A DNA stretch of 64,000 bases from Enterobacter cloacae complex sp. ECNIH7 (GCF_002208095.1 NZ_CP017990.1:3720001-3784000), one strand, 5' to 3'; positions 1 to 14,026 are shown, counted from the first letter of the stretch. Translations and numbers: made by a program. Notes: generated from the letters alone by a model not told the origin.

Positions 1-483
1 CGTCGTGCAGCCCGTCCGGTTGGCGTATTCCAGCCCGCCAATGACGTACGGGGTGCGCCCGGATGCCGCCAGCCCGACCACCAGATCCTTCGCGGTCAGA
101 TTCAGATCCTTCAGGTCATCCTCGCCCAGCTGTTTATTGTCTTCCGCTCCTTCAACGGCTTTCAGCAGCGCGCCGGGTCCACCGGCAATCAGCCCAACGA
201 CCAGACCGTGCGGCACCCCAAAGGTGGGCGGACATTCTGACGCATCCAGAACCCCAAGACGCCCGCTGGTGCCCGCCCCCATGTAGATAATTCGACCGCC
301 GGCCTTGAGGGCTTCCGCCGCCGCATCGACCGCTTTCGCCACCTCGGGTAAAGTCTCTTTCACTGCCTGCGCGACCAGCGTATCCTGTTGATTAAAGCGG
401 TTAACCAGCTCCAGGGTGGAGAGCGCATCCAGATCCATGGTTTGTGGGTTACGCGTTTCAGAAACAAGTGAGCCAAGATTCAT
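1..483 (-). CDS. murQ: N-acetylmuramic acid 6-phosphate etherase (3' end outside window)
   Basis: MurQ cleaves the lactyl ether of MurNAc-6-P to give GlcNAc-6-P and D-lactate in cytoplasmic recycling of cell-wall sugar. The first 161 residues are present (about half of the usual ~300), starting [15 protein letters not shown]. The sugar-isomerase (SIS) phosphate-binding stretch GAGTSGRLG lies at residues 69-77, and the two catalytic glutamates of the family are in place at Glu83 (ASECPP) and Glu114 (EGAED). The gene reads out of the window at base 1, so the C-terminal half is not seen. It is divergent from yfhH. In E. coli K-12 murQ is instead divergent from murR at another locus, so this arrangement suggests local control by YfhH. 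Confidence 0.95.
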   Translation of the reverse strand, partial: MNLGSLVSETRNPQTMDLDALSTLELVNRFNQQDTLVAQAVKETLPEVAKAVDAAAEALKAGGRIIYMGAGTSGRLGVLDASECPPTFGVPHGLVVGLIAGGPGALLKAVEGAEDNKQLGEDDLKDLNLTAKDLVVGLAASGRTPYVIGGLEYANRTGCTT

Positions 484-496
484 TTTTGTACCTCAA

Positions 497-542
497 GAAT
501 TTTTAATTCATAATAATCACACTATAATGGAATATAAAATTC
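497..542. promoter_or_regulatory. Two GAAT-N5-ATTC palindromes in the murQ/yfhH divergent promoter
   Basis: Two 13-bp sites of the form GAAT-N5-ATTC lie at 497-509 (GAATTTTTAATTC) and 530-542 (GAATATAAAATTC), 33 bp apart start to start, which is about three helical turns. A TATAAT-like element lies between them at 523-528. Spacing and symmetry fit a dimeric or tetrameric RpiR-family repressor that bridges both sites. That YfhH or MurR is the binder is inference. Confidence 0.55.
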
Positions 543-600
543 ATTCAGGCGAGCAAAATTCGTATTTGCGCAGATAATCACATTTTCGCCAGGAGACCCT

Positions 601-2132
<1,532 letters not shown>

Positions 2133-2133
<1 letters not shown>

Positions 2134-2864
2134 TACTGACGCGCTTCCTGCATCAGGCGTTTCATTTCTGAAACCGCCTCTTTCAGGCCGCTCATCACCG
2201 CGCGGCCAATGATAGCGTGGCCGATGTTCAGCTCGTGCATTTCCGGCAGCGCGGCAATGGCCTTCACGTTATGGTAGGTCAGGCCGTGACCGGCGTTAAC
2301 CTTCAGGCCCAGGCTTGAGGCGTACGTGGCCGCTTTGGCAATACGCTCCAGCTCTTTGGCCTGCTCGGCGTCGTTTTTGGCATCGGCATAGCAGCCGGTG
2401 TGGATTTCGATATACGGTGCGCCCACGTCGGCCGCCGCTTTAATCTGGGCGAAATCGGCGTCGATAAACAGAGAAACCAGGATACCGGCATCCGCCAGGC
2501 GCTTGCAGGCATCGCGCATTTTGTCGAGCTGACCGGCCACATCCAGACCGCCTTCGGTGGTTACTTCCTGGCGTTTTTCCGGCACCAGGCAGCAGAAATG
2601 CGGCTGGGTCTCGCAGGCAATCGCCAGCATCTCTTCGGTGACCGCCATCTCCAGATTCATACGGGTGTCCAGAGTCTGACGCAGAATGCGCACGTCGCGA
2701 TCGGTGATATGGCGACGGTCTTCACGCAGGTGAACGGTAATGCCGTCAGCGCCAGCCTGTTCAGCGATAAACGCCGCCTGAACCGGATCGGGATACGCCG
2801 TGCCGCGCGCATTACGCAGCGTGGCGATGTGGTCGATGTTGACGCCTAACAGTAATTCAGCCAT
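2133..2864 (-). CDS. pdxJ: Pyridoxine 5'-phosphate synthase
   Basis: PdxJ condenses 1-deoxy-D-xylulose 5-phosphate with 3-amino-2-oxopropyl phosphate to give pyridoxine 5'-phosphate, the last ring-forming step of vitamin B6 synthesis. It has 243 residues, the E. coli length. Visible signatures are the N-terminal [18 protein letters not shown], the [14 protein letters not shown] barrel segment and the C-terminal phosphate-binding [12 protein letters not shown]. It is followed directly by acpS. Confidence 0.97.
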
Positions 2865-2890
2865 GACAATCCTCGGTATTTTGGTTCATT

Positions 2891-2932
2891 TCTCTTCCCC
2901 TCTTCCCTCCGGGAGAGGGCTGGGGTGAGGGG
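2891..2932. repeat. REP-like intergenic palindromic repeat between recO and pdxJ
   Basis: This GC-rich stretch has the core CCCTCTTCCC-TCC-GGGAGAGGG followed by CTGGGGTGAGGGG. It folds into a near-perfect hairpin with one extra base in an arm. I recognise the pattern as a short element scattered between genes in many gamma-proteobacteria, often read as CCCTCACCC...GGGAGAGGG. It lies between two genes of the same orientation and could slow 3' exonucleases or attenuate transcription between recO and pdxJ. The copy number in this genome cannot be judged from one window. Confidence 0.6.
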
Positions 2933-2939
2933 TAAAACA

Positions 2940-3647
2940 TTAACGTTTCGGCACAAACTGCCTGAATAATTCGCGGCTCTTTAAGGGCTTGCCGCCAAGA
3001 TAAGGCTTGAGGGCAATCCGGGTAAAGCGTTTTGCTGCGCGCAGGGTGTCCAGATCGGGAAACTCGCGCTCATACAGCGCCCGGAGCTGGCGCCCGGTAA
3101 AGGTGCTGTTGTCTATCACGATACTGGCAATGAAGCCTTTTTCTTCGCGGTAGCGGTAGGTCATGGTGTCTTCTATCTCGTCACCGCTGCCCGCGCAGTG
3201 CAGAAAATCTACGCCGTATCCGAGGTGGCCCAGCAGCGCCAGTTCAAAACGACGCAAGGCGGGTTCGGGCGTGCCGGTTCCGCCAGCCAGCGCCTGGATA
3301 CAGTGCAGATAATCGAAGAAAAGTTCAGAGAAGCGGGTCTCATGTTCAAGAACGCGTGAGATGAGTTCGTTGACATACAGACCGCTATAGAGCGTGATGC
3401 CGGAAAGAGGAAGCGCCAGGGAGACGGCTTCAGCGCTGCGCAGGGTTTTCACTTCCCCTCGCCCACCGAAGCGTACCAGCAGCGGCGTGAAAGGCTGTAG
3501 GGCACCTTTCAGGTTAGAACGTTTGGAACGTGCGCCTTTCGCAACAAGGCGCACGCGGCCCGACTCTTCCGTGAAGACGTCCAGCATAAGGCTGGTTTCG
3601 CTCCAGGGACGACTATGCAGGACAAAGGCGCGCTGCCATCCATCCAT
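2940..3647 (-). CDS. recO: DNA repair protein RecO
   Basis: RecO acts with RecF and RecR to load RecA onto SSB-coated single-stranded DNA at gaps, and anneals complementary strands. The N-terminal OB fold (about residues 1-80) starts [19 protein letters not shown]. The helical C-terminal domain ends [13 protein letters not shown]. At 235 residues it lacks the last handful of residues of E. coli RecO (242), a small trim with no visible frameshift. It lies 17 bp downstream of era in the rnc-era-recO operon. Confidence 0.96.
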   Translation of the reverse strand: MDGWQRAFVLHSRPWSETSLMLDVFTEESGRVRLVAKGARSKRSNLKGALQPFTPLLVRFGGRGEVKTLRSAEAVSLALPLSGITLYSGLYVNELISRVLEHETRFSELFFDYLHCIQALAGGTGTPEPALRRFELALLGHLGYGVDFLHCAGSGDEIEDTMTYRYREEKGFIASIVIDNSTFTGRQLRALYEREFPDLDTLRAAKRFTRIALKPYLGGKPLKSRELFRQFVPKR

Positions 3648-3664
3648 ATGCTCGTCGTCTTAAG

Positions 3665-5367
<1,703 letters not shown>

Positions 5368-5426
5368 CTATACACAACGACAGGGGATGTCGTTAGTTCG
5401 AAGAGATTTATCGTGGAAATAATTCA

Positions 5427-5452
5427 CGTAGCCGCTAATAAAAGCGGCTACG
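5427..5452 (-). terminator. Hairpin downstream of lepB (weak terminator or processing stem)
   Basis: A 10-bp perfect stem (CGTAGCCGCT / AGCGGCTACG) with a 6-base loop lies just after the lepB stop. On the minus strand it is followed by GTGAATTATTT rather than a run of T, so full termination is doubtful. It more likely attenuates or protects the lepB message before rnc. Confidence 0.45.
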
Positions 5453-5469
5453 CGTTCATTTATTGAGAA

Positions 5470-6444
5470 TTAATGGATTCCGCCGATACGATTCAGGCGT
5501 ACACCGGTCGGCCATTCGCCTTCCTGCTTCTCAAAACTCATCCAGATGGCGGTGGCTTTGCCGACCAGATTCGCTTCCGGCACAAAGCCCCAGTAACGGC
5601 TGTCCGCAGAGTTATCGCGGTTGTCACCCATCATGAAGTAATGTCCCGGCGGTACAATCCAGCTCGCCAGCTGCTGGCCCGGCTGGCGATAGTACATACC
5701 CAGCTGATCCTGCGCGATTGGCACGGTGAGGATTCGGTGCGTCACATCGCCCAGCGTCTCTTTGCGCTCAACCAGACGGATGCCGTCCTCTTTTGTTTCA
5801 CCTTTCGGTACCTGGAAGAATCCGCTGGTCGCTTCGCCGCCGTTACGACGGGCAAAGGTCTGCACAAAATCACTTGGCTCAACGTTTGAGTAGGTGATTG
5901 GCAGCGCGTTTTCACATGCGGTACCGGAGCTGCAGCCCGGCTGAACGGTGACTTCTTTCGCAACCGGATCGTAAGTCACTTTATCACCCGGCAGACCTAC
6001 CGCGCGCTTGATGTAGTCCAGGCGCGGATCTTCCGGATATTTAAACACCACGATGTCGCCACGTTTCGGATGACCGGTTTCGATCAGCGTTTTCTGGTAG
6101 ATAGGATCTTTAATGCCGTAGGCAAACTTCTCTACCAGAATAAAATCACCAATCAGCAGCGTTGGCATCATTGAACCTGATGGGATTTGGAACGGCTCAT
6201 AAATAAACGAACGTACCACCAGAACAATTGCCAGCACCGGAAATACCGAGGCGCCCGTTTCCAGCCAGCCCGGTTTCGGGCCGACTTTCTTCAGGGTTTT
6301 CACGTCAATCCCATCTCCAGTGGCTGCCTGTGCGGCAGCCTGACGTTCACGACGTTTTGGGGCGAAGATAAACTTATCCAGACACCACAGCAGACCTGTC
6401 ACCAGGGTAGCAATGACCAGGATCAGGGCAAACATGTTCGCCAT
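5470..6444 (-). CDS. lepB: Signal peptidase I
   Basis: LepB removes signal peptides from exported proteins at the outer face of the inner membrane. It has 324 residues as in E. coli. Two N-terminal membrane segments lie at about 4-22 and 60-77. The catalytic dyad is Ser91 (PSGSMMPTL) and Lys146 (DYIKRAVGLPGD), and the box E motif MGDNRDNSADSRYWG lies near the C-terminus. It is 15 bp downstream of lepA and in the same operon. Confidence 0.98.
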   Translation of the reverse strand: MANMFALILVIATLVTGLLWCLDKFIFAPKRRERQAAAQAATGDGIDVKTLKKVGPKPGWLETGASVFPVLAIVLVVRSFIYEPFQIPSGSMMPTLLIGDFILVEKFAYGIKDPIYQKTLIETGHPKRGDIVVFKYPEDPRLDYIKRAVGLPGDKVTYDPVAKEVTVQPGCSSGTACENALPITYSNVEPSDFVQTFARRNGGEATSGFFQVPKGETKEDGIRLVERKETLGDVTHRILTVPIAQDQLGMYYRQPGQQLASWIVPPGHYFMMGDNRDNSADSRYWGFVPEANLVGKATAIWMSFEKQEGEWPTGVRLNRIGGIH

Positions 6445-6459
6445 GCCAACTCCTTAGGG

Positions 6460-8259
<1,800 letters not shown>

Positions 8260-8421
8260 ATAGTTAAATAATTATGCCTTACGAATTCCTGGAGGCCGCT
8301 GTTCTTAGCCTGACGTTTTTCAGTGCGAAAACGCAGCATTCTACACTACATCCTCGCTACCTGGAAATGCACTTAGAGACTGGTATAGCGTGAAGAAAGG
8401 ACGTTTTCTGTTTTAGGGTGT

Positions 8422-8453
8422 AAAAAAAGATAAAGCCCGATGGATCACCGGGC
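8422..8453 (-). terminator. Rho-independent terminator of the rpoE-rse operon
   Basis: On the minus strand an 8-bp stem with one G-U pair (GCCCGGTG / CATCGGGC) overlaps the rseC stop codon. TTTATC and then seven T follow it. It closes the rpoE-rseA-rseB-rseC unit before lepA. Confidence 0.75.
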
Positions 8454-8921
8454 CTCAGAAGAGAGCGTTTCAACACGAAGCTGGTCTGGCGCCAGCCCAA
8501 CGCTGAGAATGACAGGCTGCCACTCTTCGCGTGCGGCGAGCGTCGGTGAGAGCCCTTTGGCAAGCCAGAATCCCCCCACGCCACCCAATGCGGCACCACA
8601 CATAGCGGCCACATCGGTACCAAACAGCATCTGAAACAGGCCGCCCATGATAAACAGGCCGACCAGCGGAGAGAGATACACAAGCATAGCGGAGCCGAGC
8701 AGGCTGCCTTCCGCGATGCCCAGTTCCACCTTCTGCCCCGCCATCAGCGGCTGTTCGCTTGGTACAGAAATCGTGTGCGATGTTTGCGGCCCGAGCTTAT
8801 TCAGCACGCGGCTGCCGCAGCCGGCGCGGGATGCGCAGCTATTACAGGAGGCTTTAACATCGCAGCTCACCAGCGCAATGCCGTTCTGCCATGAGACAAC
8901 CGTCGCCCACTCTTTGATCAT
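8445..8921 (-). CDS. rseC: SoxR-reducing system protein RseC
   Basis: An inner-membrane protein of 158 residues. The N-terminal cytoplasmic region carries the cysteine cluster CDVKASCNSCASRAGCG (about residues 20-36), followed by two membrane segments at about 77-125. In E. coli RseC works with the Rsx complex to return SoxR to its reduced state, and is the last gene of the sigmaE operon. The start overlaps the rseB stop by 4 bp. Confidence 0.95.
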   Translation of the reverse strand: MIKEWATVVSWQNGIALVSCDVKASCNSCASRAGCGSRVLNKLGPQTSHTISVPSEQPLMAGQKVELGIAEGSLLGSAMLVYLSPLVGLFIMGGLFQMLFGTDVAAMCGAALGGVGGFWLAKGLSPTLAAREEWQPVILSVGLAPDQLRVETLSSEAR

Positions 8922-9871
8922 TGTGCAGCCCTGAATTTAATGCTGTCGGAGATGCGCTTCGCCGTCTGCGGAGGGAGTTCTCCCACAATGGTGATCTCTG
9001 CGTTATCGCGTACCGTTGTACTCACCGTACGGCGCCCGGTACGCAGCATTTGTTCAGCGCTATTTGCCGTTGCGCGATTAATATTCACCGAGAAGCTGAA
9101 CAAACCATCCGAATAGAGGCGCGATTCTACCGGCGTTTCAATCGTTGGCAGCTGACGTCGGCTGCTGGACACTTCGCTAAACCCTTGCGGGATCCAGGCA
9201 GGTACCCAGTTGAAATTAACGGAATCCCCGGCAGGAACAGAAAGCAGCGGCGGCAGGCTGGCCTTAGCCAGATTCTGCATGCTGTTGCCAACCTGATTGT
9301 TCACGCTGAAGGAGATAACCCGGAACTGTTCCAGCGTTTCACCGTCACGATCGAGCAGGTCAACACGCATGGGGAGTTTGGTTTCGGCATCAATCCAGAC
9401 GATATAGCTGTAGCGCGTTCCGTCCCGGGCAACAACGCGAATTACCTCGCACAGTCTGTCCGCGATGCGGGTACGCCCTACCGAAATAAAATCGTAGTAA
9501 GGGGCAAGCCGTTTAAAGTCGGTGTAAATGAGTGACGGCAGGGAATCAACGATATAGTCGCCATTCAGCGTGAAAGGCTCCAGGCCTGGCTCAAAATAGC
9601 TGATTTCGTTACCACGCTGGACAACTTCCCGACGCGGGCCATCCATCTGTAAAAGCTGGGCGAGCGGCTGGTTATCAAGACGGGCATGACGATAGCGTAA
9701 CGACTCGACGCCCTGCTTGTTGATGCTGATAAATGCCAACTCGTAATTGAGTGACTGGCTGGCCAGATTCATTTGCTGCAACAACGCCCCGGATGATACA
9801 TCAGCCGAGGCGTTGGCAGAGAAGAACAGGCTACCCGCCATCAGAGACATGGCGAACCAAAGTTGCTTCAT
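8918..9871 (-). CDS. rseB: Sigma-E factor regulatory protein RseB (periplasmic)
   Basis: RseB binds the periplasmic part of RseA and shields it from DegS until lipopolysaccharide intermediates displace it. The protein has 317 residues with a signal peptide of about 23 residues (MKQLWFAMSLMAGSLFFSANASA), a LolA-like lipid-binding domain and a C-terminal MucB domain. It starts at the base where rseA stops, so translation is coupled. Confidence 0.96.
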   Translation of the reverse strand: MKQLWFAMSLMAGSLFFSANASADVSSGALLQQMNLASQSLNYELAFISINKQGVESLRYRHARLDNQPLAQLLQMDGPRREVVQRGNEISYFEPGLEPFTLNGDYIVDSLPSLIYTDFKRLAPYYDFISVGRTRIADRLCEVIRVVARDGTRYSYIVWIDAETKLPMRVDLLDRDGETLEQFRVISFSVNNQVGNSMQNLAKASLPPLLSVPAGDSVNFNWVPAWIPQGFSEVSSSRRQLPTIETPVESRLYSDGLFSFSVNINRATANSAEQMLRTGRRTVSTTVRDNAEITIVGELPPQTAKRISDSIKFRAAQ

Positions 9872-10521
9872 TACTGCGATTGCGTTCCTAAAGTTTGGTT
9901 TCCGGGCACCTGCACAGCAGCTTGCTGTGTCTGCGCCTGCTCAAACTGAAGCTGTTCAGAGTGCAGGCGACGCTGCAACTCATAATCCTGCAACATCGCA
10001 TTAATGCGACGGCGCTGCTCCTGAACCTGCTGTTGCTGGCCGCCGCTGGCGGAAGCATCAGCCGGTACGCCCAGGCTTACCGGGCTGGCTTTGCCCATCA
10101 TCGGCAGCGTGTTAAACACTGGCGCTTCTGGCTGCTGATTAGTTTCAGACTGAGTATTATAGTGCTGGACGCCAACAATAACTGCAAGCGATACGCATGC
10201 AGCCACACCCATTTGGGTAAGCTGGCTGGCCCACGGGCGCACCTTTTGCCAGAACGGCATTTTCTGCCACTGGTGAGGCGCGGGTTGAGCTTCAGGAATC
10301 AGCGGGGTGGTCTGATGAACAGGCTCATTCTCAATAGCCGCCATGACGCGGGCTGAGATATCGAAATGGAGAACCTCGCCGGTGTCACCGCGAAGGGTGT
10401 CACGGATGAGATGGTAACTCTCCCAGGTCTCTTGCATTTCGGGTGAATGAGACAGCTCGTTGAGCAGCTCACTATCCACCGTTTCACCATCCATTAAAGC
10501 GGAAAGTTTTTCTTTCTGCAT
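9871..10521 (-). CDS. rseA: Anti-sigma-E factor RseA
   Basis: RseA is the single-pass inner-membrane anti-sigma factor. Residues 1-100 hold sigmaE, a membrane segment lies at about 101-118 (GVAACVSLAVIVGVQHY), and the periplasmic tail is cut by DegS and then RseP. At 216 residues it matches E. coli. I chose the ATG of MQKEKLSALMDGE. An upstream in-frame ATG would add 27 residues reaching into rpoE and has no support. The C-terminal tail is rich in Gln, as usual. Confidence 0.96.
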   Translation of the reverse strand: MQKEKLSALMDGETVDSELLNELSHSPEMQETWESYHLIRDTLRGDTGEVLHFDISARVMAAIENEPVHQTTPLIPEAQPAPHQWQKMPFWQKVRPWASQLTQMGVAACVSLAVIVGVQHYNTQSETNQQPEAPVFNTLPMMGKASPVSLGVPADASASGGQQQQVQEQRRRINAMLQDYELQRRLHSEQLQFEQAQTQQAAVQVPGNQTLGTQSQ

Positions 10522-10552
10522 GCCTAATACCTTTTCCAGTATCCCGCTATCG

Positions 10553-11128
10553 TCAACGCCTGATAAGCGGTTGAACTTTATTATCAATAGCTTCTCGCGC
10601 ACGGAAAATTCGTGAACGTACCGTGCCGACCGGACAATCCATGATAGCGGCTATCTCTTCATAGCTCAGACCATCCAGCTCCCGTAACGTAATTGCCATA
10701 CGTAAATCTTCCGGGAGCGACTCGATCGTGCGAAAAACGATTTGTCTCAGTTCTTCTGACAACATTAAGTTCTCAGGGTTCGAAATTTCTTTCAATGCGC
10801 CGCCACTTTCGAAGTTTTCGGCGTCGATTGCGTCCACATCACTTGAAGGCGGACGACGGCCCTGAGCGACCAGATAATTCTTTGCCGTATTGACCGCAAT
10901 ACGGTACAGCCAGGTATAAAAAGCACTATCTCCCCGGAAAGAATCCAGCGCGCGATAGGCCTTAATAAAAGACTCTTGCACCACATCAGGCACATCGCCT
11001 GACGGTACATAGCGGGAAACCAGGCTCGCCACCTTATGCTGGTAGCGCACCACCAGTAGGTTAAAGGCTTTCTGATCTCCCTTCTGGACCCGTTCAACCA
11101 GGACCTGGTCCGTTAACTGCTCGCTCAT
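10553..11128 (-). CDS. rpoE: RNA polymerase sigma factor RpoE (sigma-24)
   Basis: The extracytoplasmic-stress sigma factor, 191 residues, almost identical to E. coli. Region 2 includes DVVQESFIKAYRALDSFRGDSAFYTWLYRIAVNTAKNYL and region 4 is the C-terminal LSYEEIAAIMDCPVGTVRSRIFRARE helix-turn-helix. The start at MSEQLTDQ overlaps the stop of a short upstream frame (ATGA), the arrangement of the rseD leader in E. coli. A sigmaE-type promoter lies about 85 bp upstream, giving autoregulation. Confidence 0.97.
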   Translation of the reverse strand: MSEQLTDQVLVERVQKGDQKAFNLLVVRYQHKVASLVSRYVPSGDVPDVVQESFIKAYRALDSFRGDSAFYTWLYRIAVNTAKNYLVAQGRRPPSSDVDAIDAENFESGGALKEISNPENLMLSEELRQIVFRTIESLPEDLRMAITLRELDGLSYEEIAAIMDCPVGTVRSRIFRAREAIDNKVQPLIRR

Positions 11129-11232
11129 CCGAGGTAATGTCTCCCCAAACCTAAATTCCACGCGTTATCGAAACGCCACTCTAAAAATACCGCACTTTGA
11201 GCAAGCACCGAATTAGAGTGTCTGATCTTCAA
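11125..11232 (-). CDS. rseD: RseD-like leader frame coupled to rpoE
   Basis: An open frame upstream of rpoE ends ...NAWNLGLGRHYLG with its TGA overlapping the rpoE ATG (GGATGAGC). No ATG opens it. A TTG at 11232 would give 35 residues, and the frame stays open a further 33 bases upstream. E. coli has a translated leader, rseD, at this place whose translation is coupled to rpoE. The identity rests on position and the overlap. The start codon is uncertain. Confidence 0.45.
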   Translation of the reverse strand: MKIRHSNSVLAQSAVFLEWRFDNAWNLGLGRHYLG

Positions 11233-11240
11233 TAAGTTCC
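11213..11240 (-). promoter_or_regulatory. SigmaE-dependent promoter of rpoE
   Basis: On the minus strand GGAACTT (11240-11234) is followed after exactly 16 bases by TCTAA (11217-11213). This is the sigmaE consensus GGAACTT-N16-TCTRA and matches the autoregulatory rpoE promoter of E. coli. Transcripts from it begin inside the rseD-like frame. In the rest of the 390-bp rpoE-nadB gap I see only the nadB sites listed separately. Confidence 0.85.
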
Positions 11241-11489
11241 GTAACGCCTTTGTTTTTGTTCATCGCGCCGCAGACCGTTCATTTTCTCTCATTATAAGTC
11301 TGTTCACGATACGCACCACTTTCTGACAAGAAACATCTTTTTCCCGCCAGAAGAGTAACGCAACACAGGCTTTATTTCACCACAAAATCTGACGCTAACG
11401 ATCTGCTTCGCAAAATAATTTCACTCATTTACCCTCCGTTTACCTCCGCTTACGCGTTTAGCCATTGCGACAGAATCTAAAAAAATACG

Positions 11490-11503
11490 TGCGATATATC
11501 GCA
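11490..11503. promoter_or_regulatory. 14-bp perfect palindrome upstream of nadB
   Basis: TGCGATATATCGCA is a perfect 14-bp palindrome 26 bp before the NadR box and about 50 bp before the nadB start. It could overlap the nadB promoter or bind a second regulator. Nothing in the sequence names the protein. Confidence 0.3.
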
Positions 11504-11528
11504 TTCAGGTGCTATTCTGCCCCAACAC

Positions 11529-11546
11529 TGTTTAGTAAATTAAACA
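11529..11546. promoter_or_regulatory. NadR operator of nadB
   Basis: TGTTTA-GTAAAT-TAAACA is a perfect match to the NadR box TGTTTA-N6-TAAACA and ends six bases before the nadB ATG. NadR with bound nucleotide represses nadB when NAD is plentiful. Confidence 0.85.
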
Positions 11547-11552
11547 ACAATC

Positions 11553-13172
11553 ATGAACACAACACCTGAACTCCATTGTGATGTACTGATCATCGGCAGC
11601 GGTGCTGCCGGTCTCTCTCTGGCGCTGCGCCTGGCCGAGCATCAAAACGTAATCGTTCTGAGTAAAGGACCGATAAGTGAAGGTTCCACGTTTTATGCCC
11701 AGGGTGGCATTGCCGCCGTGTTTGATGAGACAGACAGCATTGCGTCTCACGTCGAAGATACGCTCATTGCCGGAGCAGGGATCGTGGATGCACACGCCGC
11801 AGAGTTTGTCGCCAGCAATGCCCGTCACTGCGTTCAGTGGCTCATCGACCAGGGCGTCTTGTTCGATACTCAGGTTCAACCCAACGGTGAAGAGAGCTAC
11901 CACCTGACTCGCGAAGGCGGCCATAGCCACCGCCGCATCCTGCACGCAGCGGATGCCACCGGCAAAGAAGTAGAAACCACGCTGGTCAGCAAAGCGCTGA
12001 GCCATCCTAATATTCGGGTTCTCGAGCGAAGCAACGCCGTTGACCTGATCATTTCTGACAAGATTGGCCTGCCCGGCACGCGTCGCGTGGTGGGCGCCTG
12101 GGTCTGGAACCGCAATAAAGAGAAGGTGGAGACCTGTCAGGCGAAGGCTGTGGTGCTGGCGACGGGCGGCGCCTCCAAGGTGTATCAATACACCACGAAC
12201 CCGGACATTGCCTCCGGCGACGGTATCGCGATGGCCTGGCGCGCTGGCTGCCGGGTGGCGAATCTCGAATTTAATCAGTTTCACCCCACCGCCCTGTTCC
12301 ATCCCCAGGCGCGCAACTTCCTGCTGACGGAAGCCCTGCGCGGTGAAGGCGCTTATCTGAAACGCCCTGACGGCTCCCGCTTTATGCCCGACTTTGACGC
12401 CCGGGGTGAACTGGCCCCGCGTGACATCGTTGCCCGCGCCATCGATCATGAAATGAAGCGTCTTGGCGTGGACTGCATGTATCTCGATATCAGCCATAAG
12501 CCAGCAGAGTTCATTCGCCAGCATTTCCCGATGATTTACGAGAAGCTGCTCAACCTTGGCATTGATTTAACGCGCGACCCGGTGCCCATTGTGCCAGCGG
12601 CGCACTATACCTGCGGTGGCGTGATGGTTGACGACCATGGGCGTACTGACGTAGACGGTCTGTATGCTATCGGTGAGGTCAGCTATACCGGACTTCACGG
12701 CGCGAACCGTATGGCCTCTAACTCGCTGCTTGAGTGTCTGGTGTACGGCTGGTCGGCGGCGGAAGATATAACAAAGCGCATGCCTTACGCCCGCGAGACA
12801 GAGCACCTGCCAGCCTGGGATGAAAGCCGCGTGGATAATCCGGACGAGCTGGTCGTGATCCAGCATAACTGGCATGAGCTACGGCTATTTATGTGGGACT
12901 ACGTGGGGATTGTGCGCACCACGAAACGCCTGGAACGCGCCTTGCGCCGCATCACCATGCTGCAGCAGGAAATTGATGAGTATTATGCCAACTTCCGCGT
13001 ATCCAATAACCTGCTGGAGCTGCGCAATCTGGTGCAGGTGGCCGAGCTGATTGTCCGCTGCGCGATGATGCGTAAAGAGAGCCGCGGGCTGCACTATACC
13101 CTGGACTACCCGGATCAGCTTGCTGAGTCCGGCCCGTCGATACTCGCCCCGCAGGTTTACATAAACAGATAA
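11553..13172 (+). CDS. nadB: L-aspartate oxidase
   Basis: NadB oxidises L-aspartate to iminoaspartate, the first step of de novo NAD synthesis, feeding quinolinate synthase NadA. It has 539 residues. The FAD-binding fold starts at [17 protein letters not shown] (about residues 10-26), the substrate-binding FNQFHPTAL lies in the middle, and [29 protein letters not shown] is the second FAD-contact motif. A NadR box lies directly upstream. It converges with trmN6, overlapping it by 16 bp. Confidence 0.98.
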   Translation: MNTTPELHCDVLIIGSGAAGLSLALRLAEHQNVIVLSKGPISEGSTFYAQGGIAAVFDETDSIASHVEDTLIAGAGIVDAHAAEFVASNARHCVQWLIDQGVLFDTQVQPNGEESYHLTREGGHSHRRILHAADATGKEVETTLVSKALSHPNIRVLERSNAVDLIISDKIGLPGTRRVVGAWVWNRNKEKVETCQAKAVVLATGGASKVYQYTTNPDIASGDGIAMAWRAGCRVANLEFNQFHPTALFHPQARNFLLTEALRGEGAYLKRPDGSRFMPDFDARGELAPRDIVARAIDHEMKRLGVDCMYLDISHKPAEFIRQHFPMIYEKLLNLGIDLTRDPVPIVPAAHYTCGGVMVDDHGRTDVDGLYAIGEVSYTGLHGANRMASNSLLECLVYGWSAAEDITKRMPYARETEHLPAWDESRVDNPDELVVIQHNWHELRLFMWDYVGIVRTTKRLERALRRITMLQQEIDEYYANFRVSNNLLELRNLVQVAELIVRCAMMRKESRGLHYTLDYPDQLAESGPSILAPQVYINR

Positions 13173-13894
13173 AACGCCTGGGTCAGAGCAGTGTAATCTT
13201 CGGAATAACGCTGGTCTGGCCCACGGATCACCATCCGGTCATTAAAGCATTCACCCTCTTTTGGCGAGAGCGCCAGCAGCACGCGGTGCGGCAGTCGTCC
13301 TTCCGTATCCGAAATATCGGTACGCAGACGTAACGTCCAGCCGATCTCCTGCGCGATGCCGATAAACGTGTTGCCGGTACTCTCAGGCAGGACCACACAG
13401 AAAAAACCTTCTTCGGAGATGAGTTCTGCCGCACTGGTGAGCAGCGCTTTATGATCGAGGGAGCCGGTATAACGCGCCTGTTCACGCTCGGGTGTCCCGC
13501 ACTCAACGCCGGGTTTGTAGTAGGGAGGGTTGCTGACGATCAGATCGTAACGCGCGGTTTGTTCAGGCGCCCAGGCGAGCACATCTGCGCATTCCACTTT
13601 CATTCGGGCTGCCCAGGGAGATTCGGCCATATTGTCACTCGCCTGCTCTGCGGCCTGCGCATCCAGTTCGACGGCATCAATGATGACATGTTCTTCCGTA
13701 CGCTGCGCCAGCATCAGCGCCACCAGCCCGCTACCGGTACCGATATCAAGAATACGCTTAACACCTGCGACAGGCGCCCACGCTCCCAGTAAAATACCGT
13801 CTGTACCGACCTTCATGGCACAGCGATCGTGAGCGACAAAAAACTGTTTAAACGTAAAACCATCGCGGCGCAGCTGCGCTTTGAGTTGAGACAT
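13157..13894 (-). CDS. trmN6: tRNA1(Val) (adenine(37)-N6)-methyltransferase
   Basis: TrmN6 (YfiC) methylates N6 of A37 in tRNA-Val. The 245-residue protein has the SAM-binding motif [16 protein letters not shown] (about 48-63) and the N6-adenine catalytic motif NPPY in [13 protein letters not shown]. The start at [17 protein letters not shown] gives the E. coli length. The frame stays open far upstream, but that stretch is antisense to srmB and is not coding. Confidence 0.95.
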   Translation of the reverse strand: MSQLKAQLRRDGFTFKQFFVAHDRCAMKVGTDGILLGAWAPVAGVKRILDIGTGSGLVALMLAQRTEEHVIIDAVELDAQAAEQASDNMAESPWAARMKVECADVLAWAPEQTARYDLIVSNPPYYKPGVECGTPEREQARYTGSLDHKALLTSAAELISEEGFFCVVLPESTGNTFIGIAQEIGWTLRLRTDISDTEGRLPHRVLLALSPKEGECFNDRMVIRGPDQRYSEDYTALTQAFYLFM

Positions 13895-14026
13895 GTCAGA
13901 GCAACCTTCTAAGTGAAACTGGAGTAGCATAGGGGAAAGCGAAGTGACCGAAAAGCGATATCCATACAAACAGATGAAGATTACAGCCGTAACGTCTATA
14001 ATCAGCGCCCCACACAGAGGTAGAAC

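Noticed and set aside
2940..2960. Truncation of recO by mutation
   Set aside because: The stop is only about seven codons early relative to E. coli, beyond the conserved core, with the reading frame intact.
11532..12524. A 330-codon frame on the minus strand
   Set aside because: It is antisense to nadB, which has complete FAD and substrate motifs. No protein family pattern is visible.
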